Positions 38,616-49,232 of a DNA stretch of 64,000 nucleotides are shown here, piece by piece. The notes beneath the pieces are model-generated. The model saw only the letters and a list, made by a program, of their open reading frames with translations. It was not told the DNA's origin and ran no database searches. Origin of the DNA: Warburgia ugandensis (lineage: Eukaryota > Streptophyta > Magnoliopsida > Canellales > Canellaceae); assembly GCA_035236585.1 (NCBI GenBank), contig CP141137.1, positions 42,306,057 through 42,370,056 of the forward strand, given 5' to 3'. The translations under genes were made by a program, and so were the position numbers. Position 1 is the stretch's first letter. Each line of letters opens with the position of its first letter.

Positions 38616-39690
38616 GTGGCTTTTGAGCATTATGGTTATAATGGGTATTTAAAATCCAAGTGATTTTTCCATACCTTTTGTTAATGGTTGTTAAGTTCTG
38701 AATACCTCATTCCATGAGAATTGTATCAACCACTTTAGAGAAGAACCTAACTGGCAAGTAGTAGTTGAACTTGGATAAAAGGAGGAGCTGTCAAGATTTA
38801 GGTGTAAAAGCTGCCACCTTGCAAATTACAAAGAATATTAAAATAGCTCATTAGTGGACCATTAGGACTAATTGTGCATCATTTGGAATTAGGAGTTACA
38901 TTTAGTTAGATTGCATCATTTAGAAAGATTTTCATTATAGTACATGCAAGGTTTTCGATTTCAAGCCACTGAGTTAGTACATTAGGTCTTGAGATTGGAT
39001 GTACCCATAGGCAAGGGGTAAGAAATCAAATTCCTAACCCCATGGCAGACCCACTAGCTATAGTTGAGCATAAGGCCATTAGAGATTTCTCTGTGTCACT
39101 CCAATTGAATACTTCATGCATCACTTTCCCACCCACTAAAGCAGACCACTCCAAATTTATACCAACATTCATATAATTACTTTCAACATTTTATGGTCGA
39201 GGGAGAGAGGATTCATACCTAAATATCAAGGAATACCTTTATATTTGAGCTACACTAACATTTTGAAATATTTTAGATGATTCTATTAGAATTAGGTTGC
39301 TTCCCTTCTTATTAAAAGATAAGGCCAAATCATGGCTGAATTCTTTAGAGGTTTGTTTCATTGCCACATGGGACCAGTTGTCTAAAAGTTTCTAAACAAA
39401 TTCTACCCTGTCCATAATACTAATATGCTTTGTAGGGAGATTATCAATTTCTAGTAAAGAGATGATGAACAATATTATGAATGCTGAGAAAGGTGGAAAT
39501 AAATACTACAAAAGTGTCCCCACCATGGATTCAAGAAATGACAGCAAGTTCAGTACTTTTATGAGGAATTAATACCTCGAAATTGACAAATGGTAGATAT
39601 AGCTAGTGCAAGGGTCCTCATACTGAAAAATAAATAAAGGCCAAGGACTTTTTTCAAATTTTAGATGACAATTCCCAGCAATGGAACTAT
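38616..39690 (+). pseudogene. Copy C gag, N-terminal and core part
   Basis: Begins GTG GCT TTT GAG where copy B has ATG GCT TCT GAG, so the start codon is lost. The gag core is readable at about 39277-39400: DSIRIRLLPFLLKDKAKSW, LNSLE, TWDQLS, and then the REIINF block and CPHHGFKK/QQVQYFYEELIP near 39515-39570. It ends DDNSQQWNY at 39690, where the Athila LTR is inserted. Stops and frameshifts are frequent. Confidence 0.85.
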
Positions 39691-40727
39691 AACAGATAAG
39701 TATCTAATTTTGCATAAAAATCACCCTATTAGTTACCCATGTGTTATAACTTATAGGGATAAATTAGGATTTTTAAATTAGATTCGTAACACATGCATTT
39801 TTGACCTAGTGACTATTAAATTTGGTATTTTGTAGGTCTAGAGGCTAATAAAAGGTAAGTATATGATTAGTCATATTTTTTAAAGATTTAATTAGAGTTT
39901 TTTACTTTTTGTAGGAAGTGAGATGGTGATCAGATGGCCGAGATCAATCAGGATGAAAATTGAAGATCGAGATCAAAAGTTCAAGTCCAAGCTTAAAAGT
40001 CCTTTGAGGACAGGCAATGGATGAAATCAAAGGAGCTAAAGGTGGCCAAAGTGGGCCATGAAGTAAGCCATGCATTCCCACCGTCTTTGCACGGAAGCCA
40101 TGTAAGCCACCTTAGCCAAGTTCAAGCCATGAACAAGGTGACAATCTAAGGAATTCAAGCGACTCAAGCTAAAGGATGGAGCCATGAAGCAAAGCATAAG
40201 TTAGCCATCAAAGTCATTAAGCTAAGATAAATGGAAGGCTAGGATTGGAGGAAAATCAAGAGGATTATCTATGAGATTCTAAGCTATATTTTGAAGTTTG
40301 CACTCCATGAGTTAATTACTTATCTTAGAAGTTTCATGATTAGGAAATTAGTTGGTTTATACATGTTTCTTTAGGTTAGTTGATTAATTTCATGTTTAGG
40401 AAAGTTGCTTAATTGCTTTTTTAGAAAGTTTTCCATTAAGGAAAGTCCTTAGTTAAGGAAAGTCATAATTTTACAAAGTTTTTAATTTAGGAAAGTATTA
40501 TTTTTAGAAAGAGTGTTTTAAGAAAGATTTTTATTTAAGTATGTTTCTAATTTTTACATAATTTCCATTCTTAGTTTAGGTCAAAGATCTCTTGAATTTT
40601 TTTTAGGTTAAATAGTTTAAAGCAGGACTGCTAGCATCACATTTATTCAACTCCTCATGGGATTGAACTCACTAGCATGCTATATTACAACTCATTCATG
40701 TGCTTGTGAGTTAATTTAAAAATCACA
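39691..40727 (+). mobile_element. Athila-like solo LTR inserted in copy C gag
   Basis: Starts AACAGATAAGTATCTAATTT (compare TGTGATAAGTGTTCAATTTT in copy C) and ends TTTAAAAATCACA, matching the LTR ends of B and E. The flanking 5-mers are ACTAT (39686-39690) and ACAAT (40728-40732), a target duplication with one change. Removing the LTR and one 5-mer restores the NSQQWNYSNRR-type gag sequence seen in A and B. Length 1037 bases, with no internal genes, so it is a solo LTR left by recombination. Confidence 0.8.
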
Positions 40728-41590
40728 ACAATTCCAATAGGAGAAAGAGAAATACCTAGCCTCAAAAGAAAGGAGGCTTATATGAAGTAGGAGTTACCTC
40801 ACATATGTCATATAAGCTCAACTCCTTGGATGGAAGACAAGATAAGGTTGAAAATATATTCTAGACAATGACTGCCAAACTAGATGCTATAATGGCTGCT
40901 AATGCATCCATTAAACCTCCACAAGTGGTTTGTGCTAATTGTTCCAACCAGCACATCTAACATCAACTTGTCCATCTAATAGAGTGTACACTGAACATCT
41001 TTTAGAACAAGTGAATGCTTTGAATGCATATCACAACCCTAACAATAATACTTGTTCTAAGACCTATAATCTAGGAGGGGCTAGGCATCCAAACTTGTCA
41101 TGGTTGAAGAACAATTACTAGGGAGGTCCATCTATGAACCTCCTGAACAAAACTTTCCTAGGACTTTAGTTCCATAGCAATCACCTGGTTTTTAGATTCC
41201 TCAACAACCTAAGAATCCCATCGAACTACGCAATTATTTATGGAGAAAACTTTTAAATAGTTGGATGAAACTAGACAAACCATCATTGAGTGTACATAGA
41301 GCAACAATGTAAATTCTCAAGCTATTGCCAAATTAGAAATGCGAGCCAATTGTCAGTTGCTTTGAATGAGAAAGGAAAGGCTCAATTTCCTAATTAGCCA
41401 ATTCCAAACCATAAGGGGCTATTTCAAATAGGGCTTACTTCAAAGTCAAAAAGATTCTATGAACAAGAAAAGTCATTAACTAAGAAAATAATAGAGGAGA
41501 ATGAATGGGTTAGAGCGCATGAGAAAGAGAAAAAGATAGAAACCTCTTGCTCCATCAGAGCCTGTAGTGGAGGCACCTTATGTGCCTAAA
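40728..41590 (+). pseudogene. Copy C gag, C-terminal part
   Basis: Continues gag after the solo LTR: NRRKRNT, GGLYE, then a zinc knuckle (about 40930-40975). The knuckle would read C-x2-C-x4-H-x4-C but a one-base frameshift splits CANC from PAHLTSTCPS. EQVNALNAYHNPNNN and HPNLSWLKNN follow in the open piece 40939-41121. Then come the proline-rich spacer and, from about 41400, the hydrophilic gag-protease connection. Confidence 0.85.
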
Positions 41591-42213
41591 GCCCTTTCCT
41601 TAGTTATAAAACAAGGCTATTAAAGGAACCAATTTAAATGAGATAATGGATGTGTTTAAACATGTGCAAATAAATATATCATTACTTAATACTATTAAAG
41701 ACATTCTTGCTTATGCCAAATTTCTTAAAGAGCTTTGCACACAAAAGTACAAGCTTAATGTGCAAAAGAAAGCCTTCCTCAAGATGTAGGTAGGCTCTTT
41801 GATTCAACACCAGAACCCTCCTAAGTTTTGGAGATCCAGGTTGCCCTACCATTCGTTGGTGTTATCGGAAACCATGTTATTGATAGGGCATTACTAGATT
41901 TCGGGGCTAGTTTAAAATTTGTTAACAATTTTTTCTCTATGAGCAATTAGGGATCGATGACCTTAAGTCAACCAATACCACCTAGTAGTGAGCAGATAAA
42001 TTAGTGAAGATTCCATGTGGTATAGTTGAAGATGTTTTAATATGGGTCAACCAATTTTACTTTCCTATAGACTTCATTGTCTTGGATACCTAGCCCGTGT
42101 CAGACATTGGTAGTTAGATCTTAGTAATTCTTAGACGTCCTTGCCATCATCAATTATAGAAATGGTGTGATGAAGTTGTCCTTTGCCATTATGAAAGTCA
42201 AACTCATTGTTTT
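41591..42213 (+). pseudogene. Copy C protease remnant, split by a solo LTR
   Basis: Readable residues are DILAYAKFLKELCTQK near 41700, KKAFL near 41770, then ALLDFGAS with the catalytic Asp-Gly-Ala at 41897-41911, and RNGVMKLSFAIMKVKL near 42160-42200. The gene is cut at 42213 and resumes at 44828. Frameshifts are present before the active site. Confidence 0.85.
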
Positions 42214-42597
42214 TGTGACAACCCGAGTTTTCCCATGCATTTTTAAATGCAATGTCTAATTCCTAAGGCAAGATGCATCCCTATTTGAAAACCATTTTAT
42301 GACAACCATGCATTGCAGGAGAAAATCTTTAGTTTTAAACTCATTTTGAAAACCTCGAGTGTCATTTGCTTTCACAACAACTAGGGTAGTTTTTGAAAAA
42401 CTTTAGAAATCATAAATGTTTTTCCCCAGGTCTATCCAGTCACAACACATAGCCCAACTGTAAATAAATACATATCCAAAGGGTTGAGAATTTACTCACA
42501 TGTATAATTGTTTCCTTTTTGATTCACTTGCTCGTAGCACTAACATAGATGTCCTCTACTCGTTGATGGAATTATCCTGAAAATGTTAAGAATAGGG

Positions 42598-42616
42598 TGA
42601 GTATATACTATACTCA
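42598..42616 (-). repeat. Family 3 LTR hairpin, solo LTR copy
   Basis: Minus strand TGAGTATAGTATATACTCA, identical to 10361-10379 and at the same distance from the LTR end. Confidence 0.75.
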
Positions 42617-44390
42617 GTAGGAGTCTATCACTACTAGTTTTATAATGCATAAGATGTTTTAAAATCATATGCTCTTTCAAAACATGTGCATGTATGAATA
42701 CTCAAATTCCATATCGATATTAAAATCCATTGTCAAACTAAAATACTAACGACTTAAAGGATCACATAATCCAAAATTGAAAGTATCATATACATATATA
42801 TCATAACATTATGATATGCATAAGATGCTTCATTGAATCCAACTCATGGATATCTAGTATGGTATGGTGGACCAACCTCATATCATGCCATATGCAATGC
42901 AAATAAGTCCATAAACCATAGGGTCCAACTATGCCCACGACCTAGCCGCTGTGTGGTCCCCGGGTACCTGAGGACACAGTGTCATAGCCTCCACGGGGCA
43001 TATGACAAATCGAACCAGTGCCGTGACACCAGTGGTAGCCCCCTGTACCACATGTAGTCGACGTAGGGACATGCCCTTTTTAGGCGTGGTACCCATCCAC
43101 CTAATAGTGGTAGAGGTTGGAGGCCAACCCAAACCACTCGGCATAGCGCCTACGAGCTTATCAGCCTAAATCATAATCCAATCAAACAAGCGTAAACCTC
43201 TCTTTTTTCAAAACCTGTCCTCTTCGGGTCCCTCACAACTACCTAGCCCTCGGCACTCCAGCGTCTTTTGGTAACCCTTAAGGACATGCAGTTTTTGCAA
43301 GAACTTAATGCTCACAAATCATGCAGTGTATGCAATAGTTTGCAAAACATATCTATGCATAATGTATATGCAATCATTTACAAAACATGTCTATGCATAA
43401 AGCATTTGTCACATGCATGCTAAATTAAATCATGCTAAACAAGTCATATACTTAAAACATGTATTCGCAAAACAATCAAAGTTCTTTTAAAAGAATCTAG
43501 TAGCGATAGAGCACCTACCTGGCTAGGTTGCACTAACCCCTCTGTCCTCGTACGCTCCTGAACATGGTTTGGGGAATCTGGGTTAGTTTGGCCTATCTTT
43601 TATGGGTTTTAGAGTAGTTGGTCTTATTACTTAGGCATTAGGGGTCCATCCCTATGCCTATGGGTGTCCTAAGGTCCTAATTGGGCCTTGGTATCATTAG
43701 TTTTTCCAAAGGTCTAGCGGCCACACGCCACTATCCTATTCTAAGGGTCATGCCCCCATTTGATTGGGCCTTGATCAGGGATTTTATATTTTGGTTGTGT
43801 CCACGTCATTGACATGGACACAACGCCTTTTGCGGCACCTCAATCGGAGCTCTAGATCTCAAGTTATAAGCGTTTTAGTGTCACACGTACATAAGGGCCT
43901 TAAGAGTGAAAAGGCGGAATGCTAGCGTGCTGCGCATCAGTGGCATGCGCCCGCTTCTCTTAAGGAACAGAAAACTCCTGGCTTACTAGTGCGCTGCGCG
44001 TCTATGGCATGTGCCTCAGCGAGCGCGTTTGCAGACGCGCCCGTTGATTTTCTCAGACGCGATCGACTCGTCACGCTTCTGCTGGAACGTTTCGTCGTCT
44101 GGGGGACTGGGGCGTCCTCAGGACACCCTGGTTCAACCCTATCGAACCAGTGCAGCCCAGGGAACGTCCTTGGGTCCTTGGTGGCTCTCCAGGGCTCCAT
44201 TTTGCATGGTTTTTCATGTAAAAACCTAAGAAAATTGATCTTAGAACTACTGTGAAGATGGGTTTTGAGGGATCTTGGGCATACCTGGCTCGTTGCTGGG
44301 TTTTTCTTCTTGTTTCTCTTCTAGGTTGCTCCTCCACAACAGGTTTTCTTCAAGCTTTTGGGCTGCCATTAGAGGCGCCCAAGAGCTCTA

Positions 44391-44409
44391 TTTATAGAGC
44401 TATAAGAGG
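44391..44409 (-). promoter_or_regulatory. TATA box within a palindrome, family 3 LTR
   Basis: Minus strand reads AGCTCTATAAATAGAGCTC: a TATAAATA core with inverted repeat arms GAGCTCTA/TAGAGCTC. It lies about 430 bases into the LTR, where U3 promoters are expected. Confidence 0.6.
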
Positions 44410-44827
44410 GTTCTGGAGGGGGCTCTCACTACCTTTGAATGGCGGTGGAGAAACCTCCAGAATGGCGGTGATTTCTCCTCCAATCACTGTTGTTCTAGAA
44501 CCCTCTAGGAGGTTGAAGATGAAGGGTGCCCGTATCAAAACGGGCCCCTATGTTTTGCAGGCTAAATCCATTTTTTTGTAAAAAAAATTACATTTTTGCC
44601 CCTAATCTTCTAAGGGCCATAACTTACTCATTTTAACTCCATTTTAGGAGATTTTGGTCTTGATGGATTCCTTTTTCTGAGACGCACCTAATGGTACCAT
44701 TTTCAAGACCAAATTTCTGGGTTCAGTCATGGTGAATAGTGAAATGACCAAAATGCCCTTATCTTCAAAAACTAAACTTTTCATTGCTAACTTGGGATTT
44801 TAATATTACAAAATTGGAGTTATTACA

Positions 44828-45034
44828 GTTTTTAATTCCAATCATCAGAATTTAGACCTGGATGATTCCCATGTAATAAATTTAATTAAAGGTCTACTTC
44901 AAGATGGTAATACACCATTGTCCATTCTAGACCCACTTGAGACATGTCTAGTACACTTTAACTATGAATATGATATTGGAAAATCCATTGAAGAGGTAAA
45001 TAATCTTTTAGATGCTGCACCTAAATAATATGGG
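44828..45034 (+). pseudogene. Copy C protease-linker piece between two insertions
   Basis: Encodes NHQNLDLDDSHVINLIKGLL and IGKSIEEVNNLLDAAP, matching the region after KLNAFNA in copy B. It joins to 42213 on the left and to 53187 on the right once the insertions are removed. Contains one stop near its end. Confidence 0.75.
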
Positions 45035-47545
45035 TGTAACAACCCCAAATTTTGTAAATACTATTCTGGGCGTTATTATGTGAAATTGGAATTTTTGACC
45101 TAAAGAAAATAATTTATTTATTTATAGAAATGGAATTTGGAGTGGAAACATGAATATTTGGAATGTACTCGAAAAATTGAGTTCAACGACATAAAGAACA
45201 CTGAAATTGGAGTTTGGATGAATTTCACCCTAAAATTTTACTATTCTATGAGCAGGTTACGAGTCTTCAAGGAGTATATCATCTTATATAAGTGTAATTT
45301 AGAACTAAAACTAAAACCATTAGATTGTACTTAGAAAATTGAATCCAACGAGCCAAAGAATGTTGAAAACAAAGTCCAGACGAAGAAGTTATGGGCCTTC
45401 GAAGATAGGGGCAATACGATAATTAATAGATAAAAAAAAACAACTTAACGGAAGGGGGCCAAAATGATATTGGCACCCTCCCTCACATTGGAAATACGAA
45501 AAAATGTCGGGTCTGGGTCTCTCTCTCTCTCTCTCCCCTCGACTAGCACCCCTAATGCAACGGTTGGAGCCAGCTTGCCCGCAATGGAGAAAGCCCCCCC
45601 CTCCTTTCTCCTTCCCCATGGCTGGAGAACTAGGAAATCCCACCCCATTTTCAAAGGCCAGTATGCCCGATTTCTACAGATTGTTCCCCCTCCTATAGAT
45701 CTCCCCTGTTGATGTCCGAAGCCCTTTCCGTAAACAAAAACCCCCTTCTCTGGCATCTTTCCGACAACCCTCAAACCCTCTACTTCTCCTCCTCCCCAAG
45801 TAGATCCATAGTGGATATGTGTTTTTTGGTGACCAAGAAGAAACTCCCAAACCCTTTGCTTCTCCTCTGACTTGAGCAGATCCTTAGCGGATCTGTGTTC
45901 TTCCGACGACCACGTAAGGGGAAAAATCTCCTTGCCACCCGATCTCTCCATGCAGAATCACATGCTCTTCTTGGATCGGCATGTGGTGACATAACCAATG
46001 CCATAGCCATTCTTCCCTTTGTCGACTTTAGGTGGGTGACGACCCGACAGTCACCACCATTAGTTTTCCCCTCAAATTTGATTGCCCAATAGCGATCTCT
46101 GGTAAACCCATTTCCCCCTCTGTTGCTGACTAGCTTGGGTAATGTTTCCTTATTTTTCTCCTAGGCTTCGGCACGGCCAGGCCTTGGGCAGGTCAGTGTG
46201 CCCAGATCCACATGGGAAACCCTCTCTGTCACATTCTTGCACCGACACAGCCAGGCCTGGGAAGGCCAGCGTGCTCAGACCCACTGGATTGTTCCCCTTG
46301 GTCTTTGTTTCCCCTATGTTTTCTGGTGACCTGGAACAAGCAATGCATGACCTGGCCACCTCCACCACTAGTACCCCATTTCCATCTTTGGTCCCCACCT
46401 TCCATTTTCGTTAGCGGTGATAGAACCTCGGCGACGGTGAATAGTCTTAGGGAACAGTTCGCTCCTCTTGATGTCACTGACAAAACCCCTTAAGCGATTC
46501 AATGATCGGAGCTGATTTGATAGAGATCCTGACACAACAATATTGTATGGCTAGGATCGGGTAGATCCATGGCTATCCAACAGTGATCTAATGTTCTTAA
46601 TGATCTATTGGGTTGGAAGCATGTGTAGGAGGTATAATTTATACTTAAAACCTTCATTTTGTTTTGATTTAGCATTATCCAGCTATTTATCTATTTTCAA
46701 ATGAAAAATCTCCAATAGTTTAATGGCCTATTACTACACACATTTTGTATGTGACATCATGGCGTGCACCATCTGTACTTTAGGCTTTACTTTGGTGTGC
46801 CTTTGTACAAAATTCACACTGATAACACTACCTACGCAGCCAATGGCTTAACTTTTAAGTGTATGGGTGTTGTAAGTAAATTGTGGAATGGTTCACATTG
46901 AAATATCAAGTTCAACTCAAATAATCAGGAAGCAATCCCAGTAGTATTTCCTCTAATTAGCTTCTTTTATGAAATGATTTTATGCTAGAACTTGATATTA
47001 GCTCTTCTTACTTGTTTAGTTTAGCCTTCAGTAATAAAGTTGATAGGTATGACTGCCATTTTCATGGATCTAGTATTGACACTATCATCATTAAAAATCT
47101 GATTGGAAGTTTCAGTAAAAGATAAGTGACAACAAGCATAAATTGCAGAATGGTAAAGCACACACCTACTGGATTAGTAGGAGTGCTTGTAATGGATTGA
47201 AGACTTGGGATTGCCAAACAACTACCCAATCTTATTGATCCTACCCACACTTCCTGGTACAACAATTAATGATGTCATTGAGCATATAGAATAGAATTTT
47301 TTTCAATATATCAGGTCGTGCTTTGACTTTGATTTTGTGCAAAACACCAAGGCAGACCCAGCTAGACTAGTAGGGGTACACTTAGACACATTTGGTCTCA
47401 CTTGAACTACTTGGGCAATTATCCTTGGAGTCAGACCTTAATACAATCTTTAAATGCTACATGAATGACATGCTTATAATTGAAGCCTATTGAATGACAT
47501 TAATGGATACACATGTTCTGTTCGTAAAAATATCATAGTTGTTAT

Positions 47546-47851
47546 TGTGATAAAAAGACATTTATGGTACATGGGTACTAGTACATCACATGCTATGCAT
47601 AAGTTTTGGATTTTACAGTACATCCTTGGTGGGCGATCATCTAATAAGTGAGGATGTTATGATTATGATGAGATATTCATATATATATATATATATATAT
47701 TGTGATAAAAAGACATTTATGGTACATGGGTACTAGTACATCATATGCTATGTATGAGTTTAGGATTTTACAGTACATCCTTGGTGGGCAATCATCTAAT
47801 AGGTGAGGATGTTATGATTATGATGAGATATTCATATATATATATATATAT
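47546..47851 (+). repeat. 155-bp tandem duplication with AT microsatellites
   Basis: TGTGATAAAAAGACATTTAT starts at 47546 and again at 47701. Each unit ends in a GATATTCATATATATAT run of AT repeats. The units differ at a few positions. Confidence 0.85.
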
Positions 47852-48204
47852 TATGGATAGACAAGACGCCTATGTATTATTATTTTACATCTAGGCATGG
47901 TGGTTTGAGAGTTTTGATTTAGGCAGGCATACGCCTGGGGATGCTATGCTAGGAAAGTTGTAAGGTATGGCCACTCACTCTTTGAAATTTATTATATGAT
48001 GGATACCATGCCAAATGAAGGCTAAATGTCGGGTGGGGCAGTCATGGGAAGGCCGCCACTATGACAGCCATGGTCCCTCCCATGCGGACGTGGATTTTGT
48101 TATTTCTATAGTTGGTATTTGTGAATTATTATACACTTATCTAGGCACGCTGTACAAATTTAGACTGTGGCATAGTAGTCCTTGTATTTGATGTACTATG
48201 GTGC

Positions 48205-48312
48205 ATATATGATAGCATGATGAGATGCTTATATGATGGCATGATGAGATGCCTTATATGACGATGGCATGATGAGATGCCTTATGTGATGGCATGATGA
48301 GATGCCTTTTAT
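48205..48312 (+). repeat. Minisatellite in element D 5' LTR
   Basis: About five units built on GATGGCATGATGAGATGCCT, 20-27 bases apart. The same array is at 52155-52268 in the 3' LTR. Confidence 0.8.
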
Positions 48313-48803
48313 GATGTTACCAGCAGCAGCTGAAGTTTTATGAACCCCGTATGATAAGGGTAATATGTATGAGACCCAGTATGGTCTGGGAATGGAAGTT
48401 ATAAAACCTATGGACTATGTTCATAACTTTGTACAACTTTTAACAGTTTCAATATATATGATATAGTACTATATGTATATTTTGGAAGGCATAGTTTTAT
48501 AAAGGTTTTTGTATGGGGAAGTGAATGGGTAGATATATTATGCAGAGTATGGTTCATAGAATTGGAGTATGGTATCATATGGAAAATGATAATGATAAAT
48601 ATTTCAAATACCAGTGAATTATATATCTCATGTAAAGTGTAATCTCTAAAGTGGGATTTTTATATTCATATGAAGAAGAAGAATTATAAATAGCTACTTT
48701 ATCAATGGCTTGTAGATAATTGAATATTTTAATTGATGTTAAATTCTTAATTCATATGTAATGAACATGTTTTCTTAACTCTCTTCTACCAAGCATAGCT
48801 TCC

Positions 48804-48840
48804 TGAGATATTGTAAATGTTTTATGTTTATAATATCTCA
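48804..48840 (+). repeat. Conserved LTR hairpin, element D 5' LTR
   Basis: TGAGATATTGTAAA and TTTATAATATCTCA around a 9-base loop, one G-T pair. Preceded by CTACCAAGCATAGCTT, which is also conserved in family 2. Confidence 0.85.
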
Positions 48841-49221
48841 GATACAGACAGATAGGAAAACACACACATAAGCAAGAGGAGTTCAACAGCCATACTTTTG
48901 CGCTCAGGTATATATTTTGTTAAAGTTTTTGTATTGTGTAGTTAGTTATTTGGATTATGTTGCTTGGATATTTAATATAATGATTATGGGGGCTGTGTAT
49001 GTGAACCACTAGATGGGTCCTGTTGTTTCATAAAATGCATGTCTATCTTCTATAAAAACTATATTATGTATAGTATGGGAGTTGAAGTGACATCTAGGTT
49101 TTTGGAAAAATGAATTTCAAAGAAAATTTTCTTCAGCTATTTTTGAATTTTAAAATTAGAGGCATGCCACCTTTTGAAAATAAGCACAAAATTTTTTATG
49201 AAAAACTCGGGGTGTCACAGT

Positions 49222-49232
49222 TGGTATCAGAG
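49222..49232 (+). promoter_or_regulatory. Primer binding site for initiator tRNA-Met, element D
   Basis: TGGTATCAGAG two bases after the LTR end TGTCACA. This is the standard primer site of many plant gypsy and copia elements, complementary to the 3' end of tRNA-iMet. Confidence 0.85.

Larger units (their letters stand above)
42214..44827 (-). mobile_element. Tekay-like solo LTR, family 3, in copy C protease
   Basis: Minus strand runs from TGTAATAACTCCAATTTTG (44827) to AAAACTCGGGTTGTCACA (42214), 2614 bases. It is flanked by a perfect 5-bp duplication, GTTTT at 42209-42213 and at 44828-44832. The protease frame reads on across the site when the LTR is removed. It aligns with 8066-10768 in opposite orientation. 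It has a TATA box inside a palindrome (GAGCTCTATTTATAGAGCT, about 44391-44409) and a CpG-rich tract (about 43860-44180). No internal genes. Confidence 0.9.
45035..49219 (+). mobile_element. Element D 5' LTR
   Basis: 4185 bases with TGTAACA and TGTCACA ends. Inside are a possible TATA box (CTTATATAAG, about 45283), a (CT)n run near 45520, a CpG-rich tract (about 45500-46480), a 155-bp tandem duplication (47546 to about 47850), a short tandem repeat array (48205-48312), the conserved hairpin (48804-48840) and the U5 end. Open frames of up to 168 codons on either strand in the CpG-rich tract have no recognised domains and are not called. Confidence 0.8.

Noticed and set aside
43937..44581. Overlapping frames of 70-110 codons on both strands
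   Set aside because: They lie within a solo LTR with matched target duplication and are explained by high GC.
45445..45951. 168-codon open frame on the minus strand in element D
   Set aside because: Antisense to the LTR in its CpG-rich tract, where stops are rare on both strands; several overlapping frames of similar length exist.
48205..48312. Short regular repeats suggestive of a CRISPR array
   Set aside because: Units are adjacent or only a few bases apart, have no unique spacers, and lie in a plant LTR.
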